Positions 25,701-34,742 of a stretch of DNA of 64,000 nt are shown in pieces. The stretch comes from Symsagittifera roscoffensis (taxonomy: Eukaryota > Xenacoelomorpha > Acoela > Convolutidae): positions 10,896,517-10,960,516 of the forward strand of contig NC_087066.1 in assembly GCF_963678635.1 (NCBI RefSeq). The letters run 5' to 3'. Position numbers and translations under genes: made by a program. The notes below the pieces were generated by a model. The model did not search any database and was not told where the DNA came from. It was given only the letters and a program-made list of their open reading frames with translations. Each line of letters starts with the position of its first letter. Position 1 is the stretch's first letter.

Positions 25701-28576
25701 TTGTTTGTCTTTTTGTTCCGACTTTCGATACGAAAGTAACGGAAAATTTGTGCTCGGGTGGTTTTTTTTTCAGACAAATTTCGACTTTTTATCTAGCCAT
25801 TTTTGACGGAAATTTTTATATCATTCAAAAGGTATTGTTGTACTGAGCTGAAATTTGAAAATATATTTCACCTGTGATCTTTTTTCGTAAATTATGAGGG
25901 TTTAAAGGTTGCCATTTTTGCTATTTTGACCAATTTGGGACAATTAACGCGCTATTTAATTCAAGCTATTGCGTAAGCGGAGATTTAATACGTCCTAGAA
26001 ATTGTTCCAAGTTGGTTGAACAAAGCTTATTTGCCATAATTGATTTGTTATAAGGAAAGAAATCTATTCTTTTGTACTTTATATGGCGTGTGGGGGATGA
26101 TTTTTATAGAAAATTTCAAATTTTAGAGAAAAAAATTTCATTAATTTTATTTCATTTTATTTTTTAATGTTATTACTGCTCCATAAACCTTAAAAGGCAG
26201 TCTGAACTTTCAGGGCTTCGCCCTGATACAAGCAGTCTTGTTTTCTTTTCGATTAGATTTGTTTCATGATGCATATTTTAAGCTTTTTAACCACCAAATT
26301 ATCCGCACATTGCTAGAAAATTTTGTAGCAGTGATTTTTCACATAGCGCCGGATACAGACTTGAGCTGATACTATGGGACCTCTATGGAACATTAACAGT
26401 ATATGTCAAGTAGAAATTGCTCGGGGGGAGACCTCCATGTATTAAGTTAGGCTATAGGCTATAGTTTTCCGGTCTCCCGCCTTTGTATTAAGATTTAATG
26501 TTGGTGCCGAAAACTTGTGTATAGTTTGTGTCTTAATTTCTCTTCCGGCCAATCATCAACGCAAAAATCAATTTAAGAGCATGAAATACTTTTTTGTTTC
26601 CAATTGTCGAGAAAATTGAAGATATACTGTACCATTAAAAGTCCAAGCTGATTACTTTGTAAAATGCGCAACAATTCGTTATCTTTGTTGTTCCTATTTT
26701 CGATACGAAAGTAACGGAATATTTGTGCTCGGGATGGGTTTTTTTTTCGTCACACAAATTTTGACTTTTTAACTAGCCATTTTTGACTGAATTTTTTAAA
26801 TATCATTCGAACGGTATTGTTGTCCTGAGCTCAAATTTGAAAAGAAATTTCACAAGAAATTTCATGGCAGGTTTAAAGATTGCCATTTTAGTCAATTTGG
26901 GACAATTAACGCGCGATATTTTTCGCGCTATTAACGCGTAAGCGGAGATTTAATCCGTCTTAAAAATCGTTCCAAACTGGTTGGAAGAAACTTATTTGCC
27001 ATAATTGACTTGTTACAAGGAGCGAAATCTATCCTTTTGTACTTTTTATGGTGTGTGGGGGGATGATTTTCATAAAAAAACTCAAATTTTCGAAATTTTT
27101 TTTTCATTTTTATTGCATTTCAATTTTATAGGTTATTACTGCTCCTTAAACATTAAAAGGCAGTCGGAACACTCAGGGCTTTGCCCTGATACGAGCAGTC
27201 TTGTTCTTTTTTGTTATCTTTCATTTTCTTTGGCCGTCCCTAAAAAGTTTATACATGTTTAAAAACTTGTCTGTGGATTCCAGGCACCTATAAACACCAA
27301 ATTCATACTGACATTATCTGAATGAAAAATACAAAAAAGTGTCTAAAATGTGACGTACAAACGACCGATTTTTAAGCTGCCTTTTTGTATCAAAATAAGT
27401 ATACTTTAAACAGTTTGATTCAAAGTTTTTAGGTCTTTGCTACATTATCTGTAGAAAGCCGATCAATTTTTTGCCAGTGTGAGTAATTTTGAAAAGAAAC
27501 ACTGTCTTTGTGTTTTTGTTTTTCTTCTTTTACAGGTACAGAATTGGTGAAGAATTATTGCCAATGTCTTGAGAATGCAGCTACATATTTCAACAGCAAC
27601 CTAACTGATTGTGATTGTGTACAAGATGTTGAATGGTATGGTAAATTTAAGTGCTTTGACTTCACAAAACCGAATCCTGGGATCACCTTAAACTCTAGCT
27701 ACTTGTTTTGCGAGCCGATACGATTAGACGAGTGTATAGATGCACGGCCAACAACTTCCATATCAACTTCCACCAGATCCCGATTCGTATTGGAAAAACC
27801 AAAAACGATTTTAAGCTTCGAAAGTAACCTACTAAAATTAGCATATGACTGTTTGGGCCCTCGAAACTGTTTTGGCCCGTTATGCAATCGACAAACAATT
27901 TTACATGCCAAAACACCATACAAAAAGAGTTTTTAAAAAAATTATCTTCAGGATACCGAGGGTTGAAAAATGTAAATTATTTCAGTTTTGGTGTTTTAAT
28001 AGCACATCACTTGTGTTTTGAGCTAACTAATAGATTCTTGGGGAAAAAAGCTGAAAGTAATTAACACCGCAACCACGTTCTGAACATACGACTCGATAGG
28101 CAGCTATTCGCTTTTTTGGTGTTCTTTCAATTTGGGATTTGTTCAAGAAAAAGTTTTTTTTTAAATATAGACAAAATGTTCGCACCTCTTGAAAACAAAA
28201 TTGATTTATTAACATATATTTTTGGTTAAAACAATCTGACTATTTCAACCAGGACTACGGGTACCCAGGGGGGGAGGGGCACTACTCAGCTGCAGAAAGA
28301 AACTGTCCCGGATCATACTCGGACGAACTTTCGTGTGAAAGCAAGATACCAGATTGGGTAGCCGAATCATTCACCAAATGGCTCCTGGAACAGCAGAAGA
28401 AAAAGGGCATAAAGATACCTGGATTGGCTGACAATATGACACCGGCTATACCTTTCATGCCTGATATAAGTGACGTCTATGACAAGAGACGTGCAGCGTT
28501 AGCCTCTAATCCAGTAGCGACTAAATCGAAATTAGTTGGCTTTGCTGGCTTAATCTTTCTGAAATTTTTGTACTAA
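22697..28576 (+). CDS. Secreted cysteine-rich CFDF-domain protein, probable GPI-anchored (full gene model)
   Basis: Predicted exons are 22697-22745 (or 23201-23249), 24440-24481, 27536-27786 and 28253-28576, totalling 666 nt and 221 residues. Junction phases 1, 1 and 0 all agree. The protein starts with a short hydrophobic leader (MRPSSVQLCLVMCYFHG). It continues with DGVYCIDNYEVSN, then the cysteine-rich domain (C-x-C, 14, C-x-C, 11, CFDF, then F-C-E and C), then a Ser/Thr linker. The last exon has two further cysteines, a basic helical stretch (QQKKKG) and a final hydrophobic VGFAGLIFLKFLY. N-terminal leader plus C-terminal hydrophobic tail suggests surface attachment, possibly by GPI; this is inference. 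I do not recognise the family. The last donor (TTC/GTATTG) is the weakest part of the model. The exon at 13774 could be an alternative upstream exon or belong to a neighbouring paralogue. Confidence 0.6.
23201..23249 (+). CDS. First exon, signal peptide version 2 (duplicate)
   Basis: ATG opens MCISSAQFSLVMCYFP plus one base, with donor G/GTAAGA at 23250. Length and phase are the same as version 1, with several amino acid replacements. Being nearer to the next exon, it could serve as an alternative first exon. Which promoter is used cannot be read from the sequence. No clear TATA box was identified upstream of either copy. Confidence 0.55.
23720..24430. other. Intron of the CFDF gene, nothing recognised
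   Basis: A+T-rich sequence with a short G-run at 23832-23838. No exon-like segment with matching splice sites was seen. Confidence 0.5.
24440..24481 (+). CDS. 42-nt exon of the CFDF gene
   Basis: The exon lies between acceptor AAATTTCAG (ending 24439) and a strong donor G/GTAAGT at 24482. It is phase 1 on both sides and encodes DGVYCIDNYEVSN between split glycine codons. The same frame continues into the exon at 27536. It adds one cysteine before the CFDF domain. Being short and symmetric, it can be skipped or joined without changing frame. Confidence 0.65.
24760..25020. repeat. Palindromic TATAATC-rich segment
   Basis: A dense run of ATTATAATC/GATTATAAT and ATCAATTATAATACATT-type words, the same vocabulary as in the MITE-like elements at 15.1 and 49.3 kb. 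No terminal repeats were identified here, so it is probably a remnant. Confidence 0.45.
25169..25707 (+). mobile_element. Hairpin-ended repeat, copy 1
   Basis: About 530 bp. It begins TGTTCCGACTTTGGATACGA with a following GAAAGTAACGG, contains GGGACAATTAACGCGCGATA in the middle, and ends with the perfect hairpin CAGGGCTTCGCCCTG followed by ATACGAGCAGTCTTGTT. Three such copies lie in this intron and two partial ones elsewhere (29571, 49170). No protein is encoded. The 3' hairpin near the end recalls non-autonomous Helitron/Helentron-type elements, but no CTRR end was seen, so the class is open. Confidence 0.7.
25713..26245 (+). mobile_element. Hairpin-ended repeat, copy 2
   Basis: It lies directly after copy 1, separated only by a few bases of T-rich sequence. 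It has the 5' palindrome CTTTCGATACGAAAG and the 3' hairpin CAGGGCTTCGCCCTG then ATACAAGCAGTCTTGTT. The head-to-tail arrangement of copies 1 and 2 suggests targeted insertion next to an existing copy or tandem duplication. Confidence 0.7.
26687..27207 (+). mobile_element. Hairpin-ended repeat, copy 3
   Basis: Same orientation as copies 1 and 2. It contains TTCGATACGAAAGTAACGG at the start and AGGGCTTTGCCCTGATACGAGCAGTC at the end, where the hairpin carries one C-to-T change. The plus-strand frame 27005-27262 lies inside it and is not a gene. Confidence 0.7.
27536..27786 (+). CDS. Cysteine-rich (CFDF) domain exon of the 22.7-28.6 kb gene
   Basis: The acceptor TTCTTCTTTTACAG ends at 27535 and the exon starts in phase 1. 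The domain is Y-C-x-C-L, 14 residues, C-x-C, 11 residues, C-F-D-F, 15 residues to C-E, and C after seven more. This is the same framework as the exon at 13774 with otherwise low sequence identity, the usual signature of a disulfide-bonded extracellular module. Two N-x-S/T sites (NLT and NSS) are compatible with secretion. The exon is taken to end at TTC/GTATTG. If that donor is wrong, the frame continues open to 27936. Confidence 0.7.
28253..28576 (+). CDS. Terminal exon: acidic/Gly-rich, basic helix, hydrophobic tail
   Basis: The acceptor TTTCAACCAG ends at 28252 and the exon is open in phase 0 for 107 codons to TAA at 28574. It starts DYGYPGGGEGHYS, has two cysteines (NCPG, LSCES), a tryptophan-containing amphipathic stretch, then QQKKKG. 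It ends VGFAGLIFLKFLY. The base composition is clearly more balanced than the flanks. A short hydrophobic C-terminus after a small/polar region is the layout of a GPI-attachment signal (inference). A single-pass tail anchor is less likely because it is only about 13 residues. Confidence 0.65.
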   Translation, partial: DYGYPGGEGHYSAAERNCPGSYSDELSCESKIPDWVAESFTKWLLEQQKKKGIKIPGLADNMTPAIPFMPDISDVYDKRRAALASNPVATKSKLVGFAGLIFLKFLY

Positions 28577-28726
28577 GCGAATCAAGCAATATACAGGAAA
28601 GCATTCGTTGAGACAAATACGAAACAATTCAAATGAGCAACGACTCTTTTCTAAGCCGAGCGGTGTTAAGCTACCTTACCTCCATTCACGTTTCACTCAG
28701 ATTTTATCTTAATTTGACTCAAATTG

Positions 28727-28732
28727 AATAAA
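28727..28732 (+). terminator. Candidate polyadenylation signal AATAAA
   Basis: AATAAA lies 150 bases after the stop codon of the CFDF gene. A second AATAAA follows near 28808. Either could end the transcript. No transcript data are available. Confidence 0.45.
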
Positions 28733-28867
28733 CAACGACCTAACTTACTTTGAATTATATTGATTACGATGATGGAACTAATTTTGACGACTAAGAACTA
28801 AGCTGGAAATAAACGAAAGATACCAAAGAAAGTTTTTTCAAATTGTATAGCACTCGCTTCGAGACCA

Positions 28868-29275
28868 AATTGAAATGATAATTTCCAAAAAAAAATCAAA
28901 AACTTTGTCGACTCTTTTTAGGTCGACAAAATTGATTTTCTGAGCTCTCCCAAATCACTTAAAAAGTCCCTATTTTGGCCAAATACTCTGCGCCGAAGTT
29001 AAATTTTTAAAAAACAAACGGGACAAAAAGGCGTTTTTAGACACTTTTTTGAACATTTTGACCAAACGATTGGTTTTTTTTTTGGCGCGAGTTCTCCTGT
29101 CAAAATTATTATATTATTGGCGCCGAAGGCACCTTTAGAGAAAAAATAAAGGTCAGTCGGCTATAAATGGATATTATCTTTTCGATGTATCACCCTTTCG
29201 ATCGGCAGGGGGTCGAATCCCTGAAAAGGGGCGTCCGACCACAACCCCACCCTCTAAGTCCACTACTGTTGAATG
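28868..29275. mobile_element. hAT-type MITE remnant
   Basis: It shares 'aggtcgacaaaattgattttc' and 'gagctctcccaa' with the element at 47159 and with 46640-46670. Its right part 'ggggtcgaatccctg...ccaccctctaagtcc' matches that element's end. The terminal CCGCCCCTG is mutated to CCACTACTG. It is non-coding. Confidence 0.55.
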
Positions 29276-29570
29276 TTCTGACTACCTTTGTTGTCAAAAA
29301 CTTGATGAAACTTTCAAAAAAAGATAAAAAATAGTTTTGAGATTTTTATATAAACCAAGCTTTTGTAAAGAACAAAACATAATACTTTCACAATAGCAAG
29401 TTAAAAGTTAGACCGAATTGCATGCCTCAATTGCAGTTCTACGACGAATTGAATCTCAACTTAAGCATAAATATCACGAAATATTTTGCGCGGCAAGTAT
29501 CCCAAATTGGCCAAACTGGCTATCTTTAAACATCCATTTTTACGTAAAACAGTCACAGGGGGAAAATCTT

Positions 29571-29893
29571 TTTGTTCTGGCTTTCAAGAAAGTGACGGAA
29601 TATTTAATTCCGAGTTTTTTTTTTGCTTCAGACACATTTCGACTTTTTAAACAGCCACTTTTGCGGAATTTTTGCCATATCACAAAGATGGGTGTTCTGG
29701 GCTCAAATTATAACAACCACATTTTATCACTGCTTAAATTACTTAGCTTTTGGGGGATTTGTTTAAGAGAAAATAAAATGTTTCCTCTTGTTTGAAACTT
29801 TCATCAATTTTTTTTCAAGATAAATATTACTAAAAGACTCTGAATGGAAGTCGGAGCATAGCAGGCGTCGCATTGATAGGAGCAAGAATGTTT
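29571..29893 (+). mobile_element. Hairpin-ended repeat, degenerate copy 4
   Basis: The start 'ttgttctggctttcaagaaagtgacgg' and 'cttcagacacatttcgactttttaa' match the head of copies 1-3. The end 'ggcgtcgcattgataggagcaag' is a decayed tail. The middle is deleted. The open frame 29418-29795 overlaps it and is not a supported gene. Confidence 0.5.
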
Positions 29894-29899
29894 ATTCTG

Positions 29900-31350
29900 A
29901 GCTCAAAAAAAACTATTTCGCGTCACTTTCTTCGAAGCTCGGGTTGACGCCCATAGAGGGAAAACCTTTATTATACAGATTCATGTAGGGCGTCAATGAA
30001 AAAAATGCTTATCATAAAGTTTTCATTCAAAATATAAAATTTATTTAAAAAATTTTTAATAAACATGTAATTCAATTTGGCTAGCTTGAAGCTATCTGGC
30101 CAGGTAAAAAAAATTTAAAAAGTTTCGAAAGAATAAATGCTTATCATACAATTTTCTTGGTTCAAATTTTATAATAAGCAGTTTGTTAAGTATTCAAAAA
30201 TCTCTCTAAAAACATGTTTCAGTAATTACAAATGAGGTTCATGAAAGCTTTCGATCACAAAGCGCAATTTAACTATTAAAACATGATTTTAAATTTGGTC
30301 GAAAGAAAGCTCATCATATAACTTCCATATATGAAATTGTACGATAGGCACTTTTTAAATGCTTTTTTTCAATTCGAAAATTCTCAATCGAAACTTTAAA
30401 TGAGTTTAAAAGTCGTTTTCAGTGGTTGAAATCAACTTACTGTCAAAAAGAACAATTCAGTTTTGGTCGGAAAAAATGTAATCATCTGAATATTGTTTGA
30501 AATGCATATTTTCATAGAAAACAACGCAAGTTTGAGCTTAAAAAACGTTTTAACACACTTTTGATTGCAAATTTGCTACTGTGCTTAGATATAAACTATA
30601 CGAAAAAAAATGTTGTGTGCAAATTTGACTCTCTGTATTTATAAACTAGGATAAGTTTTTTACCCGAAAAATCGAAAAAATACAAATAAGTGTTTTTTTG
30701 TGAACAGAGTTAATTTTTTGGTTCATATGGTAAAATAAAAATAAATTTGTAAAAAAACGGGCCTTTTTTTCTCAACCATCAGAAATTGCAAACTGAAAAT
30801 TATCTAGCAATTTACAAAAAGTTACATGTTTGATGTATAACTACATCTGAAAAATTTACTTACAAGGCTTAATTTGATGGAGTTATCTGCGTGGTGACTG
30901 CCAGTAACACTCTGGGCTTCCTTATGACAGAAAATCCTTGATTAGTGTTTCGGATGAAAGACAAAAATTTGAAACAACATTTTCTTGTCTTTTCATTTCT
31001 GGAAAAAAGCTTGTCATACAATTTTATAGCATGGAAAAATGCTTATCATACAACTTCATAGAACACAAATGGCGTTTGTTAGTTTTATAAAAAAAATTAT
31101 GATCAGAAATATGGCAAAACACTCGTTTGTTATTTCCAAAAAGTGGCAAAAACTGCCTATTGTAATATTTCATTGTACGGAAAAAGTACTTGTTTTGCTA
31201 TTTTTCTAGCTTTTTTGATGTATAAAGTATTATCAAATAGTATGACAAGCGTTTTTTCATAATATGAAGTGTTACATCACTTACTAAAAACTATGTTCAT
31301 CAACTACCTGTTGACTTGCCTAATGTTCGATCTCATTTTCTGTCAAACGC
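29900..31350. other. Non-coding A+T-rich DNA with dispersed motif
   Basis: It contains several inverse copies of the motif (TGCTTATCATACAA near 30005, 30145 and 31035). No exon was seen. Confidence 0.5.
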
Positions 31351-31364
31351 CACGCTTCAGTATT

Positions 31365-31800
31365 TGGGGTTGATGGAGTTCGGTAATACGCTGTGCATTG
31401 TATTTCTATCCACACTAAACCCAATGACTGCAAATAATGATTTTAATCCATATTTATTGAATATTTATTCCATATTATTCCAGTATTTGTGATTCCATCA
31501 ATCCCAAATGCTGACCGATATTCAGCATTGATAAAATCCCCAAAACTGACAAAAGTTGGCGATATGTTCTGCGGTGTATTTCTAAACACTCTCAACCCAA
31601 TGACTCCAAAGAATGAATTCTTTCCATATTCAATCCGTATTTTTCCAGTTTTTTGGTTTCCATCAACTCCAAATACAGACCAATAATTGGGATCGATGGA
31701 ATCCCAAACACTGACAAAATTGGCGATATTGTGTGCGTCGTGTTTCTAAACATTCTCCGGCCAATGACTCCAAATAACTAATTCACTCGGTTTTACTTCG
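31365..31800 (+). repeat. ~160-bp tandem repeat, about 2.7 copies
   Basis: Copies start near 31370 (ttgatggagttcggtaatac), 31528 (attgataaaatccccaaaac) and 31691 (gatcgatggaatcccaaaca). Each contains 'tgacaaaattggcgatat', 'tttctaaacactct', 'ccaatgactccaaataa' and, in the first two, 'ttccatcaatcccaaat'. Divergence of perhaps one base in six indicates age. The 65-residue open frame over the middle copy is incidental. Confidence 0.75.
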
Positions 31801-32002
31801 ATCCCTAAATTTGCTTACTGGGATATGTATCCCAAGTATAAAAAGACGACATCCACCAATTTAGCTAACCAATGTTTTAAGAATTGTTCTTGGATTCTAC
31901 TGACAGTGCTTAAGTCCTTGCCTTGAAAAATTTCATTGCTATAGATAAGAATTCAAGCTCTAGCGTGTAATTGTACATATGCAAGTTCAGTTTTAATCAA
32001 AA

Positions 32003-32110
32003 TTCGGAATCCACTTACAGTTTGCGGATTCCACTTACATATGCGGATTCTACTCACATTTCGCGGAATCCCTTTATCATTGCGGAATCCAGAACAACTA
32101 GCTATATTTG
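32003..32110 (+). repeat. ~20-bp minisatellite
   Basis: About five imperfect copies of GCGGATTCCACTTACATTT, with single further copies near 32165 and 32200. The mutually antisense open frames 31953-32207 and 31971-32231 both derive from this repeat and are not genes. Confidence 0.75.
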
Positions 32111-32619
32111 CTTGTTGCGGAAACCGCGACCCAACAAACGCGCCAGCAAATTTTATGTTACAGTTTTTGTACGCAGAATCCTCGGAAAATTTGTAAAAGG
32201 AATCCACTTACATTTTGGAACACGTTCATAGATTAGTTTCTGGAAACCAGGAACATGCAAAAATAGAATTGTGCGTCTAGGCAGTGTGCAGTGCCCAGTT
32301 TGGCCTCGTAATGATGAGATTTTTTATCTTCAATTTCTGCTAAAGAAAGAAATGAAATTCTGTAAAAAGGAGTAAGAAAAAAAGTTCAGTCGTTTTTTTT
32401 TCGAATCAGTAACAAGTTTTTGAGCTAGATACTTAGTGAGCTCGTGAAACATTTTTCATTTTTTACAAGACACAATTTTGAACGACTACCTCAAATTTAA
32501 ATTGAAATTGAAGCAAAACTGAAACTTTATAGTCAGAAGTTTAAAACAAAGAAGTGGAAAATTCCTTAAATTTCCCTTTTTGTAAGCCTTTTAGGCGCAC
32601 TTCTGATTTAGCCGTTTGA

Positions 32620-33300
32620 ACAGTCCCGAACCGAGCGCCCATGGGTTTTATTCAAATAGAATGGCTTGACGAGACAAAAATCATCCTTTATAATCCATAA
32701 CAGATGTAAACATCAGATCACGAAACTATATTGCCATCATAATCGGTTGTTTTTGAAAACATATCTACTATAATCCAAAAAAAAACGATCTTAATCCATT
32801 AATTTTTGCACTCAAATCGAATATTTTTGCCATGATAAAGATTTAGCCATTGAAATTAATTTTTTTGAAAGGTAAAAACCCTCTATAATCCATTATAATC
32901 GATTACAATCCATTTTTTTTAGAACTAACTTTGAATGATTTTGCAAAAATTTTGCAAAGTTTGCAAAAAATTTGCAAAATTTTTTCTCTGCCATTTACTA
33001 AACGCCATGTGTTAAGTTGTTAAGATCACCTGCTCAAGTTTTTTTTACCTCCCCCAACTGGAGAGGGGGCGTAAACTGGGGGGTGTCAATCATTAACCCC
33101 ATCCACGAAATCAAATTATAATTTGTTAAACTATAGGGGGACGGGGGAATGGCAGCTGTGGTAAACTGGCAAGGGGGCTGTAAACGTGGGGGGTTAAAAC
33201 AAACGGTGGATGGGGTGGTGTAAAGTAAACTGGGTGGGGCGGCGGTAAAGTAAATTGGGGATGTTCAATCAGAATATATAAGACAAAAAACATATAAATT
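32620..33300. mobile_element. G-rich MITE-like element (second family)
   Basis: The start carries CCGAACCGAGCGCCCATGG, whose inverse complement (one mismatch) occurs at 47472, so this is a terminal inverted repeat family. Inside are AATCC/GATTATA words, a 'ttttgcaaa' repeat tract and a G-rich part (gggggcgtaaactgggggg). These match 45895-46300 in the same order. No coding potential. Confidence 0.5.
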
Positions 33301-34175
33301 TTAGTAAGTAATCTAGTTGTGACGGAGTAAGTATACTAGTTATGACAGAGATTGGCGATCAACGATGGATTGTAGATGAATTTCACCAAAGTAACCGACA
33401 AATTTTTTTGATTGTTGTTGGGTTGACTTGAGCTACTTAAAAGACATCTCGGGCAACCCGGGATTACTTAGAAGAAAACATCGGTGAGTGAATTATGTTC
33501 GAAACACTCACGTGAGAAGACTCTCATGCACTTGGACTGCGTGAGAGCTTTTGCATGATTGCTTTCAATTACTTATAGGACAGCTCGGGCAATCGCAGAA
33601 CATAGAAAAAAACTTCGATAGCAGAAAGGCACTCACTTGATATGACCATTGTACTGAACTTCGTTCATTTGAGGGAAGACTTTTCTCTAAGATTAGCTAT
33701 TACTTCATCCTCACTGAAATCACGACTGCTTTTTTTTAAATAAGGATTGCTTGATTGTAAAACTTGGCTGTTATTTGACAAATCTACCGCGGTAATTTGA
33801 TACTGATACGAAAGATTGCCGTCACCTTAAGGGTAGGTGTTTTCATTCGCGTTGGTTGTGTATCGATCATTGTGCCTTATAAACATTTTAGATATTCTTA
33901 TAAAGTAAGTGTTTGAGCTAAAGGAAAATTATCTCATCACTTAACAAAACCGTTGTTTAGTCATGAGTTATTTACAATTTATAGTTTTTTTTGAAAGAAT
34001 TGATTTTTGATATAAATTTTTCTGAACTTGTGAACTGCCGTCAAAAACTTATAATACGTCACTCATCACAGGACATGGGACGAAAAATTTGGGGGGGGGG
34101 GCAAATTAGGATACCTAGGCTTAGCACGGCTAGTACGCGAAAGTTTAAATCGAGATGTATGTGAATGGACGAAAA

Positions 34176-34576
34176 TGCAGACATGAAATTTTAGCAGTTA
34201 ACCCTCCGAATTGGCAGTTTTGAAGCATTAGCGGTGTGTTATTAGAACGATTAGCCAAACAGTGAAGGCTAGAATATTCTGGTGTTTCAAAATTTTTGAA
34301 TTTTCGAAGTCTGACGTCATATTTCTGAGAAATGCCAGAAACGGCCACTTTGGCAAAAAACCGAAATAAAACAGAACAACAACAGCAGTCGTTGCGACGA
34401 GAACAACAGAAAACTTAGAATCAGAACTAGAGACGAGCAGAAATAGCAGAGACCGTTCCGAGTTGCAACTATTGTGTCACTACAATAGTTGCAAGGCCGT
34501 TGCGAACAACGGTGAAGGGTAGAAGACATCCTTCCGGAAGGAAATGAGTGGTCTTATTTCCCCGGATTCAAGAATC
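34176..34576 (+). repeat. 5' LTR
   Basis: About 400 bp starting TGCAGACATGAAATTTTAGC and matching 42866-43263 over its full length with roughly one difference per ten to twelve bases. The shared block ends at ...GGATTCAAGAATC; a TG...CA boundary at GGATTCA is possible. It contains the GAACAACAACAGC and CTTCCGGAAGG words. No typical tRNA primer site follows. Integrase-derived sequence follows instead, so the 5' internal part was deleted. Confidence 0.8.
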
Positions 34577-34595
34577 CATCTAATTCCCCGGATCC

Positions 34596-34740
34596 ATCAA
34601 TACGTGGATAGCGAGACCTGGTTATCCGATGACGTTTCAATCAGAAAATGGAACATTTTTCGTAGGAGAGCTTACGAAAGAGCTTATGAGACGCTCACAG
34701 GTTGCTCAAGCTCACTGCACGACATACCACCCACAGAAAG
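34596..34740 (+). pseudogene. Duplicated integrase core fragment
   Basis: About 145 bp nearly identical to 35342-35486 (integrase core around the second catalytic Asp), lying directly after the 5' LTR. It cannot encode integrase here: it is out of context, and the catalytic TCAGATAAT is changed to TCAGAAAAT. It marks the junction of the deletion that removed gag, protease and reverse transcriptase. Confidence 0.8.
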
Positions 34741-34742
34741 AT

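Noticed and set aside
29205-29235. GGGGTCGAATCCC, resembling a tRNA box B
   Set aside because: It lies inside the hAT-type MITE remnant, has no box A or cloverleaf around it, and corresponds to 'ggggatcgaaatc' in the related element at 47309.
29418-29795. 125-codon plus-strand frame
   Set aside because: It overlaps a degenerate copy of the hairpin-ended repeat and has no splice or start context.
34317-34529. About 70-80 codon minus-strand frame in each LTR
   Set aside because: Antisense to the LTR, with no motif; conserved only because the two LTRs are copies.
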